DNA of 64,000 bases from DATKEJ01 sp963768715 (lineage in GTDB: Bacteria > Bacteroidota > Rhodothermia > Rhodothermales > DATKEJ01), in NCBI GenBank assembly GCA_963768715.1, contig CAVYJC010000010.1:372001-436000 (forward strand). Direction: 5' to 3'. Under the pieces are notes generated by a model. The model saw only the letters and a list, made by a program, of their open reading frames with translations, did not search any database and was not told the DNA's origin. Shown here in pieces: positions 8,608-18,038 of this stretch. Made by a program: the position numbers and the translations under genes. Numbering within the stretch: the first letter of the stretch is position 1; every line of letters begins with the position of its first letter.

Positions 8608-11362
8608 CTATTTCACCAGAAACATGGCCCGGGTCTGAACGAAGTCACCTGCCTCGAGCCTGTAGAAATACATTCCGCTGCCATACTTCTCCGCATGCCA
8701 GGTGACTCTATAACTACCGGAAGGTACCTGCCTATCCACAAGCTCTGCTGTCATCCTGCCCAAAGCGTCGTAGACAGCCAGCCGAACGTGCATCGTCTTT
8801 GGGATGTCGTACCTGAAGGTCGTCGACGGGTTGAACGGATTGGGATAGTTCCGATACAGGGCGAACTTTGTAGGCGGTGTCGATTCGTCCTCTGTTGAGG
8901 TTCCGATGGCAACCGTAAACGAACGTGTCTCGGACCAAGGGCCAAAGGTCGTGGCCTTGCCGGCCTTTCCGTTGGAGGCTACTTCGGCTCGGACGCGCCA
9001 GTAGAAGGTCGTTGCGTAATCCAAAGGGGTTGCAGAAGTGTAGGCAGTCTCCGAAAGAGTGGAATCGTTGATCACCGGCGCCGGAAAGTTGCTGTCAGTA
9101 TCAATCTGAAGGTGATAACGATCGGCATCATCCCGACCGTTCCAAGAGAACGATGCGTACGCCGGCACATCCGAGGCGCCCGCCGGCGGCTCATCCAGCC
9201 ACACCCCGGCCATCGTCCCGGGCAGCTCCGGCGCAAGAAGGTCTGCCACGACCTCCAGCGGCTTCATCCCATATCCCTCGTACGCGTAACCGTCCGTGTA
9301 CTCCCTCCCGCTGCCGCTGTCGTCGAGACGTGTGGGTGGAGCCTCCACGGTGGGTTCGATCTGCGTGTCTTCGTGCCACTCGTTCCAGCTCGTGATCATG
9401 ATCATGCGCTTATCAGGGTCAACGAACGGACGAGAGAGCCGGATCATGTTCTCCAGCATGGACGTGCTCGAGGCGCCGGAACGGATTCTGCGCGGACTGA
9501 TCGGTCCCGAACTGTTGTTAAAGCCCGGGAAGACATTCGGGACAAAGAGCTTTCCGACCGAATGCGCGGCCGCCTCCCATTCCACCGATTGGACAGACAG
9601 ATTACCGAAATAGTCAGTTTCGGCCAGATGGCCGGGTCGCGGGATGGGATCCAGCGCGATGTAAGGCGAAACCGCGTCCAGAAACTGCATGTGGTCGACG
9701 GACGTCTTTCCCCAGCTCAGATCATCGCCAATGAGAAACAGACCGTAACCCTTTCCGTCCACGACCGACCGCACCTCGTCAAACGTGCCCTTGACGTCTC
9801 CATAGTAGAGTCGAGAGAGATAGATGAACACCACGGGTGCGTCATCAACCTGGAGATAGTTGGGATTGGAGAAGTACGTGTCGGCTAGATAGCCGTAGTC
9901 ATTCTTGAGACGAGCCCGCCGGGTGGCGTCCATCGGGAAGCCATTGTCATCAGCGTTCAACAGCGGGCTCTCATAGTAGACGGAGAACTTGATTGAGGTT
10001 TTTGCGATTTCCGGCAGGATATAGTCACGCAATGTGACATCCTCCCACGAATCCTGTCCCCACCAGCTGCACACAATGAAGTCGACGCCGTATGCAGCCA
10101 TCCACTCGAGATGCCGGCGAATGACCTCCGGATCCCTGCTCGAATAGAAGCCAAGCTCAGGGGGCTGTTTGGGAACGAGGCGTTCGCGCAGGCTAGCGTT
10201 CTCCCAACTATGCCCGCCCTCCATCGGACCATACCAAGGATAGTAGTACGCACCGGTGAGGTACCCATCAGCAAAAGGCATCGTGCGGCCCGCCGCCGGG
10301 GCGCTCGCAGGGCCTTCGTGGCCGTCCGCGACGGCGCGCACTCTGTAGAAATACAACGTGCCGGGTGAAACCGCGACGTCGTCGTAGGTCGAATCTGTCG
10401 AAGCAATCGAAGCGAAGAAAGTCGACTCGTCGGCCTCCAGGTCGGCGTCATTGCCGCGATAGAGCGCGTAGGAATCGACTCCGGGAACCGGTGTCCAATC
10501 GAACCTCAATGCGTGCGCAATGTCCCCCAGCGCCCTCAATCCGACCGGGAGCCTCCGGCGGCACAAAACCTATCGGCGCCTCTGAAGCCACAAGGTGCGC
10601 CTGGCCGAAGAGCTGAGCATCGTTTCCGTTAGGAGAAAGATCGGGGACGGAATCATCGACGAGGCTGTCAAAGTCCCAGTAGGCGACGAGTCCCGATTCT
10701 GTACCCGTCATCTTCTGATGCATCGCCGCTTGTATCTCCGACCCGGTACGGCGGTAGTTCCAGATCCGAAGTTCGTCGATCTCGCCCCGCAGTCCGATAT
10801 AGGCGCCCGGATATCCAAGGAATTCGCCAATGCGCAGTGGGGACTTCGAATTCCACGCGTAGACGTTGGCTGTGGCGCCGCTAAGGGAGCCATCCATATA
10901 GATCCGCAAGGAATCGGCGTCCTGCGTTACCGCCACATGGTGCCACTCGTTGCGCCTGACGGCCGACGTCTCGGTACCCACCCCACCAGGTTCGGCAATA
11001 CCGAATACCGGCAGAGGGAATTCGGTGCCTGCCAATCGAATGTTGAAACCTGTGCCGTCACCCCGCTTGTCGAGAATAGTCTGTTCGCCGCCGCCGATGT
11101 CGGGATCGCCGAGATCGTTGACGAGCAGCCAGAACTCGATCGTGAACTCCTGGATCTCAAGCGATGCAGCGTGCGGCACCTCCGCGTAGTCGCCGGGCGA
11201 TTCGAAATGCACCGACTGCTGAGCCCGCAAGAGACCCGGCGCCAACAGCAGTACCGTCAGGGCAGGTATTGAGAGACGGACAAACGCGTGCCCGGCCCAG
11301 TTCTGCGGATTGCCCCAGGAACTCCTCCCATATCGGAAGTGCCGGTGAAGATCGGATTCCAT
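8608..11362 (-). CDS. Secreted LamG - Fn3 - GH99-like protein with T9SS sorting domain (frameshift near 10547)
   Basis: AGGAAG lies 11 bp before the ATG at 11362, and a hydrophobic signal segment ends in LLRAQQ. Next comes a LamG/concanavalin-like domain (EFTIEFWLLVND, WHHVAVTQDADSLRIYMDG, ELRIWNYRRT). A one-base excess near 10547 (CTCCCGG for CTCCGG) breaks the frame; corrected, it reads PPEAPVGLRAL into an Fn3-like segment. Then follows a GH99-like catalytic region (YYYPWYGP, FIVCSWWGQDSWED, SWNEWHEDTQIEP), the family of endo-alpha-mannanases. The end, NYPNPFNPSTTFRYDIP onwards, is a type IX secretion sorting domain. It is probably a cell-surface or released glycan-degrading enzyme. Confidence 0.85.
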
Positions 11363-11549
11363 GACGATATCGCTTCCTATCCTTTGAATTCGTGTCTAGA
11401 TATTTATACGGAAGAAATACAAGAAACAGTCCACGATGGGAGTTGAGTCCAGGCTAGCTTGCAGGCGCAGGGAAGCCGGTCCGTCCAATTGCATTGACAT
11501 TCGCTCGAGATTCGGCTACCGTGTTCAACAGAATCGATCCAGGACGCTC

Positions 11550-12206
11550 ATGAACAAAGCGACATCCTTACTGATCGCCGCTCTCTGCCAACTGACGTTT
11601 GTTGCAAGCGTAAGTGCCCACGTAACGCTCGTCTACCCTACCGGGGGAGAGACTTTCGTGCCCGGCAGTGAAGTCAAGATCGAGTGGCGGCTCGTGATTT
11701 CGCACGGTGATCAGGACTGGGATCTGTATTTCTCCTCGGACGGCGGACTGCACTGGGAGGCGATCCAGCTGGACATGCCGGTTGCCGTTCTGTCGTATCA
11801 GTGGACGGTCCCGGACATCGAGACGACGCAGGGCAGAATCAAGGTCGTCCAGGACAATGCAGGCCTTGACTACACAGACGGTTGTGAGAACTTCACGATT
11901 CAGGCTACTGCCACCGCGGTCACCGGCTCCACGCCTTTGCCCGACTCGCCTGTTCTGTTCGCGAGCTATCCGAATCCCTTCACCGCATCGACTTCGTTTG
12001 ACTTCTTGCTTCCGCAGGCTGGAAATGTGCAACTGGAAGTCTTTGACCTTCTCGGTGTGAAAGTGGCAACACTCGTTGCCGCGCCCCTCGCCTCAGGAAG
12101 ACACCATGTCACCTGGCAGCCTCGCGGACTGGCGCCGGGAGTCTATCTGTACCGGCTCGAAGTGGAGGGCCGTGCCCAGGTTGGGAGGGTGGTCAGGGTG
12201 GAATAG
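11550..12206 (+). CDS. Exported protein with Ig-like domain and T9SS-type C-terminal sorting domain
   Basis: The ATG at 11550 follows an AGGA site and starts a signal peptide (MNKATSLLIAALCQLTFVAS). The mature part (HVTLVYPTGGETFVPGSEV onward) is a short beta-sandwich of the kind often seen in Ser/Thr-kinase-associated or PKD-like exported proteins. The last 85 residues carry YPNPFTASTSFDFLLP and GVYLYRLEVEG, a Por-type secretion tail. Length is 218 residues. No enzymatic motif is visible; a structural or binding role on the surface is plausible. A GGTGCGG heptamer array begins at its stop codon. Confidence 0.75.
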   Translation: MNKATSLLIAALCQLTFVASVSAHVTLVYPTGGETFVPGSEVKIEWRLVISHGDQDWDLYFSSDGGLHWEAIQLDMPVAVLSYQWTVPDIETTQGRIKVVQDNAGLDYTDGCENFTIQATATAVTGSTPLPDSPVLFASYPNPFTASTSFDFLLPQAGNVQLEVFDLLGVKVATLVAAPLASGRHHVTWQPRGLAPGVYLYRLEVEGRAQVGRVVRVE

Positions 12207-12247
12207 GTGCGGGGTGCGGGGTGCGGGGTGCGGGGTGCGGGGCATGC
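12206..12247. repeat. Heptanucleotide repeat, unit GGTGCGG (5 copies plus degenerate tail)
   Basis: Five perfect 7-bp units run from 12206 to 12240, beginning on the last base of the upstream stop codon, followed by decaying GTGCGGA/GTGCCAC-like copies. Confidence 0.85.
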
Positions 12248-12392
12248 AAGCGAAGTGCGGAGTGCCACGTGCACCAGCGCGGAGTGCCGACGGTGTGCGC
12301 ATCGTGCCATGGTCGATGATTCGTCGCAGCGATAAGTGCCCGCAGATTAGCACCCCCTGCTCGATCGGCCCCTGACACCCCAGTGGACTCAC

Positions 12393-12418
12393 GTGTCCAG
12401 TGACTCAATGACTAATGG
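12393..12418. repeat. Heptanucleotide repeat, GTGACTC/AATGACT type
   Basis: About 3.5 degenerate 7-bp units of the TGACTAA family, marking the left edge of the 243-bp tandem array. Confidence 0.6.
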
Positions 12419-13296
12419 TACGTCCGACGGGTCCGGACGTCCGGAGTCGGTTTTGGAGAGGCGTGAGTCGTCGCTGAGGCGCCGCCGCTCCACTTATCTG
12501 AACGGCACTCACCGGTCGAACGCCTCCACTCCCCAATGACTAGTGGCCAGTGACTAATGACTAACCAGTGGGCCCGGTAGGATTAGCTCGCCCCTCCTCC
12601 GTCGGGGCTCATCAGTCGCCCGGCCGTCGCTTCACGACGCCGGCGCTCGTGTCGAACCCTACGACCAACGGATCTGGACGTCCAGAGTCGGTTTTGGAGA
12701 AGCGTGAGTCGTCGCTGAAGCGCCGCCACTCCACTTATCTGAACGGCACTCACTGGTCGAAACGCCTCCACCCATCAATGACTAATGACCAGTGACTAAT
12801 GACTATTCAAGTGGGCCCGGTAGGATTAGCTCGCCCCTCCTCCGTCGGTGCTCATCAGTCGCCCGACCGTCGCTTCACGACGCCGGCGCTCGTGTCGAAC
12901 CCTACGACCAACGGATCTGGACGTCCAGAGTCGGTTTTGGAGAAGCGTGAGTCGTCGCTGAAGCGCCGCCACTCCACTTATCTGAACGGCACTCACTGGT
13001 CGAAACGCCTCCACCCATCAATGACTAATGACCAGTGACTAATGACTATTCAAGTGGGCCCGGTAGGATTAGCTCGCCCCTCCTCCGTCGGGGCTCATCA
13101 GTCGCCCGACCGTCGCTTCACGACGCCGGCGCTCGTGTCGAACCCTACGACCAACGGATCTAGACGTCCGGAGTCGGTTTTGGAGAGGCGTGAGTCGTCG
13201 CTGAAGCGTCGCCACTCCACTTATCTGAACGGCACTCACTGGTCGAAACGCCTCCACCCATCAATGACTAATGACCAGTGACTAATGACTATTCAA
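12418..13296. repeat. 243-bp tandem repeat containing split tRNA fragments (3 full units plus 1 partial)
   Basis: Units start at 12568, 12811 and 13054, exactly 243 bp apart, and the next position (13297) is the 3' flank of the tRNA gene. A diverged half unit precedes them. Each unit begins with 17 bases identical to the tRNA 3' end and its flank (GTGGGCCCGGTAGGATT), then 68 unrelated bases, then CGAACCCTACGACCAACGGA, which matches the tRNA T-arm/anticodon-stem side with one added base. Each unit ends in TGACTAA-type heptamers. The array therefore carries interrupted copies of the 3' half of the neighbouring tRNA. Confidence 0.92.
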
Positions 13297-13297
13297 G

Positions 13298-13370
<73 letters not shown>

Positions 13371-13373
13371 GAA

Positions 13374-13409
13374 GAGAATTCAGAATTCAGAATTCAGAAT
13401 TCAGAATTG
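13374..13409. repeat. Heptanucleotide repeat, unit AGAATTC (about 5 copies)
   Basis: Perfect 7-bp period starting four bases from the tRNA 5' end; followed by GGGCGGGGCGAAAAGATAA. Confidence 0.9.
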
Positions 13410-13515
13410 GGCGGGGCGAAAAGATAAGTACAGACGCAGCCTTGCGCGCGGCAACTCTAGATGAATCTCTGGCAACGCCAACAGGGGCGCGGCTTGGAAG
13501 TTCGTGCCACGCCAC

Positions 13516-13545
13516 CAATGTCTAATGACTAGTGTCTAGTGTCTG
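13516..13545. repeat. Heptanucleotide repeat, TAGTGTC/TAATGAC type (about 4 copies)
   Basis: Degenerate 7-bp units CAATGTC, TAATGAC, TAGTGTC, TAGTGTC. Confidence 0.75.
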
Positions 13546-13633
13546 CTCGCGGAGCGAGCCAGCCGCTGAGCGGAACCCCGGCGAAGCGCGCCGGAGTAAA
13601 CGGAGGCGGGCGAAGACGGGGACGGGACCGAAG

Positions 13634-13675
13634 ACAATTCAGAATTCAGAATTCAGAATTCAGAATTAAGAATTG
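13634..13675. repeat. Heptanucleotide repeat, unit AGAATTC (about 6 copies)
   Basis: Second AGAATTC tract, again followed by the same GGGCGGGGCGAAAAGATAA segment, so the tract and flank were duplicated as a block. Confidence 0.88.
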
Positions 13676-13741
13676 GGCGGGGCGAAAAGATAAACAAGAT
13701 GGCCACCATTCCGCTCGAAACTCGCTGTGAATCCTCGTAGC

Positions 13742-13769
13742 GTCCGGAGTCCTGGGTCCTGAGTCCGGC
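13742..13769. repeat. Heptanucleotide repeat, GTCCTGA/GTCCGGA type (4 copies)
   Basis: Four 7-bp units: GTCCGGA, GTCCTGG, GTCCTGA, GTCCGGC. Confidence 0.75.
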
Positions 13770-13854
13770 GTCGATCTTGAACTTGTCTTGCCGCTGCCCG
13801 TGTCGAGCCGCAGCCCTCGTGTGAATGGCTCTGACTCGTCAACGTGCCTCTACC

Positions 13855-13918
13855 TACCAATGACCAATGACCAATGACCATTGACTAATGACTAATGACT
13901 AATGACTAATGACTAACC
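13855..13918. repeat. Heptanucleotide repeat, unit AATGACY (about 9 copies)
   Basis: Nine consecutive 7-bp units that change from CCAATGA type to CTAATGA type midway. Ends 91 bp before the next gene. Confidence 0.9.
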
Positions 13919-14009
13919 TGTCCCCATTCCGCCGCCAAATCCGAAGGTATTTGAGGCGGCACCGAAGTCCAGTTCAGGTTCGGAATCGCTGGAAGTCACC
14001 AACAGCGAA

Positions 14010-15542
14010 ATGACAATGTCCAATCGACGCATCACCTTCACGGCACTCATTCTTGGGCTTGCGGTCTCGGTTGCCTGCGCCCAGGCTCCGGATTCTCTCT
14101 CCTTTCAAGGCAGGCTGACGGACTCCGAAGGCAATCCAATCTTTGCAAGCGGACTCAGTATCACCTTCACGCTTTACAAAGGCGGGGTCGATGTCTGGCA
14201 CGAGACGCAGCCCGTCGAAGTGGAGAACGGCATTTTCGACGTGCTTCTCGGCAAGGTCACGCCCCTCGATACGGTCCGCTTCAATACGGCCATCGACCTG
14301 GGTATCAAGGTGGACGAGGATGCCGAGATGACGCCGCGGACGCCGCTGGCCGGCGTCGCGTATGCAAAGGCGCTGCCGGGTTTCTATACGTTCTACCGTG
14401 ACGACCTGAGCGGAAATAAGAGCTACAACGTGATCGGCGGAGCCGGCAACAACGGTGTTACGAGCGGCATCACCGGTGCAACGATTAGTGGCGGCGGCGG
14501 TACATCGAACACCTGGGGCAGCGCCGGCAATCGGGTCGAGGCCGATTTCGCCACGGTAAGCGGTGGTGTAAAGAACTCGGTTTCGGGGGCGTTCTCCGTC
14601 ATTGGTGGTGGCGGCAACAACAACGTTGAAATGCCTTACTCAGCAATTGGAGGGGGCTCGAACAATGTGAACGACGGGTACGGGGCCACGATCGGAGGGG
14701 GCATCACAAATTCAGCATCGGGTTCACAAGCCGTGATAGGCGGAGGTGATCACAATACGGCATCCGGCGGTCTGTCCACCATCGGAGGCGGATCGGGAAA
14801 TACGGCCTCGGGAGAATCCGCGATGATTCCTGGCGGCTACGGCAATCGAGCATCCGGCGCTTACAGCTTTGCAGCAGGCTATAAGGCGCGTGCAAAGCAT
14901 GAGGGCTCCTTCGTCTGGAACGACAGGTCGGTCACATCCGAAAACGATTCGCTCCTATCGACGGCAGAGAACCAGTTTGTTGTTCGCGCCGCCGGTGGGT
15001 TCGGACTGAATCAAGCTCCAACCAACTACGGCATCTACCTGAAACAGAGGCCGTCAGGGACAGAGACTCACCATCTCATGGGAATCCGCATCGAGTTCGG
15101 TGCAAATTCTGAGTATTGGGACCTGTACCACGACCTCGCCGGCGACATCAATTTCGGATTCAACGGAAACCTGAAAGCCTTCATCGACGATGCTGACGGC
15201 ACGTATTATGCCGTTTCCGACGCAAGTCTCAAAGAAGATGTCCGACCCTTCCGATCCACCCTTTCCCACATGCTCGAGCTGCGTCCCTCGACCTATCACT
15301 TCAAGGACGCCACCGACTCGACGAAAAGATCTCTTGGCTTCATCGCTCAGGAAGTCGCCCCGCTGTTTCCGGAGCTGGTATCCGAGAAAGACGGGCTGCT
15401 GGCAATGAACTATGCAGGGCTGAGCGTGGTCGCCGTCAAGGCTATCCAGGAGATGTACGCCTCTTTCCAGGCGAAATTCGAGGAGCAGCAGGCGGAAATC
15501 GATCAACTGAAAGCCGCGCTTTCGTCGGGCACGAGCCGGTAG
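14010..15542 (+). CDS. Surface fibre/adhesin-like protein with YadA-like head repeats and S74 chaperone domain
   Basis: Of 510 residues, the first 24 form a signal peptide (ITFTALILGLAVSVACA). A conserved exported N-domain of about 110 residues follows (SFQGRLTDSEGNPI, TFTLYKGG). Residues 140-300 contain Gly/Ser/Asn-rich 14-residue-type repeats (IGGGSGNTASG, VSGGVKNSVSG) like the left-handed beta-roll head of trimeric autotransporters. The C-terminus has the S74 intramolecular chaperone signature (SDASLKEDV, STYHFKD, GFIAQEVAPLFPELV) and a short coiled coil. S74 domains drive trimerisation and then cleave themselves off. A probable trimeric surface fibre. A second, similar gene follows; the start could be the ATG at 14016. 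Confidence 0.82.
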   Translation: MTMSNRRITFTALILGLAVSVACAQAPDSLSFQGRLTDSEGNPIFASGLSITFTLYKGGVDVWHETQPVEVENGIFDVLLGKVTPLDTVRFNTAIDLGIKVDEDAEMTPRTPLAGVAYAKALPGFYTFYRDDLSGNKSYNVIGGAGNNGVTSGITGATISGGGGTSNTWGSAGNRVEADFATVSGGVKNSVSGAFSVIGGGGNNNVEMPYSAIGGGSNNVNDGYGATIGGGITNSASGSQAVIGGGDHNTASGGLSTIGGGSGNTASGESAMIPGGYGNRASGAYSFAAGYKARAKHEGSFVWNDRSVTSENDSLLSTAENQFVVRAAGGFGLNQAPTNYGIYLKQRPSGTETHHLMGIRIEFGANSEYWDLYHDLAGDINFGFNGNLKAFIDDADGTYYAVSDASLKEDVRPFRSTLSHMLELRPSTYHFKDATDSTKRSLGFIAQEVAPLFPELVSEKDGLLAMNYAGLSVVAVKAIQEMYASFQAKFEEQQAEIDQLKAALSSGTSR

Positions 15543-15559
15543 TGTGCCGAGTTCTTCCG

Positions 15560-15582
15560 GAGGCCGAGATTCGGCTTCTTTT
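15560..15582 (+). terminator. Rho-independent terminator after the first S74 gene
   Basis: An 8-bp stem (GAGGCCGA/TCGGCTTC with one G-U pair) with a 3-base loop is followed by TTTT, 18 bp after the stop codon. Confidence 0.6.
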
Positions 15583-15678
15583 GCACGGCGAGTATTCTTG
15601 TTGCGCCCTTGCTACTTAAGACGCTCGGCCAGAACTTGGTCTCACGTGAGGTGTGCCCACCCATCCTCCAAGTAAACA

Positions 15679-17131
15679 ATGTTTCGCTATTCCTCCTTAG
15701 CGCTGGCACTCGTGTGCGCGCTTACCGGCACACGTGCGTCCGCCCAGGCCCCCGACTCTCTCAGCTTTCAAGGTCGACTTACGAACGCCGGAGGAGATCC
15801 GATAAACGCTTCCGGGCAGAGCATGACCTTCGCGCTCTACAAAGGACCGACGAAAGTGTGGGAAGAAACGCAGTCTGTCGACGTCGTCGACGGCATCTTC
15901 AACGTCCTGCTCGGCAAGGTGACGCCACTCAACACGGTTCCATTTGACACCGCTATCGACCTCGGCATCAAGGTGGGAACGGATCCAGAAATGAGCCCGC
16001 GTACGCCGCTGGCCGAGTCCGCCTATGCAAGGGCCCTGCCGGGACTATACACGTTCCATCACTCCAACGGCTCGAGTGATAGCGAAAACGTAGTCGGGGG
16101 CGCCGCGAACAACATCGTCGACGCTTCCGTGAGCGGGGCGACCATTTCCGGAGGCGGAGGCAAGTACTTGTCGAGCTCGTTTCCTAACCACGTGACTGCG
16201 GATTTCGGCACGATTGGCGGCGGACTTGCCAACTCATCCGGCAAATTCGCAGCAGTTGGTGGCGGACAGTCCAACAGAGCAACAAACGAGCACGCGACCG
16301 TGTCCGGTGGCAGCAACAACGTCGTTTCCGGAAACGGAGGAACGGTGGCGGGCGGATCCTTCAACAAGGTTTCCGGCACCTATTCTGCCGCTTGCGGTGG
16401 ATACTCGAATGCGAGCAAAGGCGGCTACGCGACGGCCTGCGGCGGCCTGTACAACAGCGCCAAAGGCGACTACAGTTTCGCGGCTGGATACAGCGCCAAG
16501 GCAAACCATGCCGGATCGTTCGTCTGGAACGATCGCTCTGTCGTCGGGGACAATGACTCGCTGGTGTCAACCAACCCGAATCAGTTCATCATCCGGGCCA
16601 AGAACGGCGTCGGGATCAACCGCGCGCCCGCGAGCTACGGTATCCACCTGAAGCAGAACGGATCCTCCAATCAATACGGGATAAGATTGGAATACTATTC
16701 CGACGCTGATTTCTGGGACACATACATCGACGGCGCGAATGACTATAACTTTGCCTACAACGGCTCGCTCAAGAGCTACATCATGGATACGGACGGCGCC
16801 TATTATGTCTTCTCCGATGCCCGGCTGAAAGATAATGTAGTGCCCTATGGAAACGTCCTCGACCGGCGTTATGCAACTCCATCCCTCGACGTACCACTTC
16901 AAAGACGTGCCCGCAGAATCCCCGAGATCGCTTGGACTCATCGCCCAGGAGGTCGAGCCGCTTTTTCCGGAGCTGGTTTCTGAGAAGGATGGGCTACTGG
17001 CAATGAACTATGCCGGGCTGAGCGTGGTCGCGGTGAAGGCCATCCAGGAGATGTATGCCGCGTTCCAGGCGAAATTCGAGGAGCAGCAGGCGGAAATCGA
17101 ACAGCTGCGTCAATTGCTTCAGAAGAACTGA
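15679..17131 (+). CDS. Second S74 surface fibre protein, paralogue of the preceding gene (frameshift near 16866)
   Basis: It shares signal peptide, N-domain (SFQGRLTNAGGDPI), Gly/Ser-rich head repeats, SFVWNDRSV and the S74 block with the gene upstream. The frame from the start reads correctly to SDARLKDNVVPYGNVLD and then becomes nonsense. One base fewer near 16866 continues as GVMQLHPSTYHFKDV to the end of the S74 domain and coiled coil at 17131. The corrected product is about 483 residues. The downstream part alone would lack everything that S74 acts on, so a sequencing indel is more likely than two genes. The pair arose by tandem duplication with divergence of the head. Confidence 0.78.
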
Positions 17132-17200
17132 TCCCGACTCCGGCCCGCTCGACGAGCTCATCCAGCGACGATTGAACTCCACCGGCGGAGCCATTCCTCG

Positions 17201-17225
17201 TTCATCATTCATCATTCACCATTCC
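17201..17225. repeat. Heptanucleotide repeat, unit TTCATCA (about 3.5 copies)
   Basis: TTCATCA, TTCATCA, TTCACCA and TTCC in the 356-bp gap between the S74 paralogue and the Lrp-family gene. A second short tract (CGGACCA CGGACCC) lies near 17353. Confidence 0.7.
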
Positions 17226-17234
17226 ATTCCCTGG

Positions 17235-17254
17235 ATTCCCGCCTGCGCGGGAAT
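17235..17254. repeat. 20-bp palindromic repeat ATTCCC-N8-GGGAAT (dRS3-like)
   Basis: The sequence ATTCCCGCCTGCGCGGGAAT matches exactly the pattern ATTCCC-N8-GGGAAT described for neisserial dRS3 elements and is similar to dispersed palindromes in many genomes. It lies in a gap full of other repeats. Whether it is repeated elsewhere in this genome cannot be seen here. Confidence 0.6.
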
Positions 17255-17487
17255 GACCGGTGGTGACATCCTCAATCGCGTACGGGCCAATAATCATTCC
17301 GCCCCTACCAACAAACACCCCGAACCCCGTACGGGGCAGGCTCTCAGACGACGGACCACGGACCCTTTATTTAATTCTCAAGGAATATGTCCGTTTGTGT
17401 ATAACTTCCTTAGGCTGTTCGTTGCATCGCGTTTCAAACATGATGTAACTTCACTCCGATTCTTCGATTGACAAAAGAAAAGCAGCA

Positions 17488-17970
17488 GTGGCAGACCGCA
17501 TAGACGAAATCGACACACAGATCCTCGAATTGCTTCAGGCCAACGGCCGGATGAAGCGAAACGAGATCGCCGAGCATGTGGGTCTCTCGCTTCCGTCCGT
17601 CAGCGAGCGAATGAGAAAGCTGGAGGAGCGGGGCGTCATCGAGGGCTACCATGCCCATCTGGCGCCGAGGCGGCTGAATTTCGACATCGCGGCGTTCATC
17701 CGCGTCGTGGTCGACGGGTCGGAGAATTATGAAGCGTTCATCGAGCATGCCTTGGCTCTGCCTGAGGTTTTGGAGGTGCATTCGATCACGGGCGAAGGAT
17801 CGCACCTGCTGAAGGTCCGACTCAAGAATACCGCGGCGCTCGAGCGTCTGCTTTTTCAGATCCAGCGGTGGCCGGGCGTCCACGGTACGCTCACCAGCAT
17901 GGTTCTGAGCACATTCAAGGAATCGAATCGGCTGCCGGTGGAGCCGATGGAATTATTTATGGAAGACTAG
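17488..17970 (+). CDS. Lrp/AsnC-family transcriptional regulator
   Basis: A 160-residue regulator with an N-terminal helix-turn-helix (EIDTQILELLQANGRMKRNE, then VGLSLPSVSERMRKLEERG) and a C-terminal RAM effector domain (FDIAAFIRVVVDG, VLEVHSITGEGSHLLKVR). Starts with GTG at 17488. Lrp-family proteins form octamers and respond to amino acids. It lies 68 bp upstream of glutamine synthetase on the same strand, so it very likely regulates nitrogen assimilation in response to an amino acid such as glutamine; that target is inferred from position. Confidence 0.9.
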   Translation: MADRIDEIDTQILELLQANGRMKRNEIAEHVGLSLPSVSERMRKLEERGVIEGYHAHLAPRRLNFDIAAFIRVVVDGSENYEAFIEHALALPEVLEVHSITGEGSHLLKVRLKNTAALERLLFQIQRWPGVHGTLTSMVLSTFKESNRLPVEPMELFMED

Positions 17971-18038
17971 CGGCTTGGCCGCCCGGGACGCCACAGAAAT
18001 CAACCTAACACTTGTAAGACCCACGAGGAGGAATACAC

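Noticed and set aside
12568..13281. Sets of 60-79-codon frames on both strands
   Set aside because: They are identical copies following the 243-bp repeat and partly overlap tRNA-like sequence; no start signals or protein features.
12418..13296. CRISPR array or insertion sequence
   Set aside because: Repeats are 243 bp and contiguous with no spacers, terminal inverted repeats or transposase frame.
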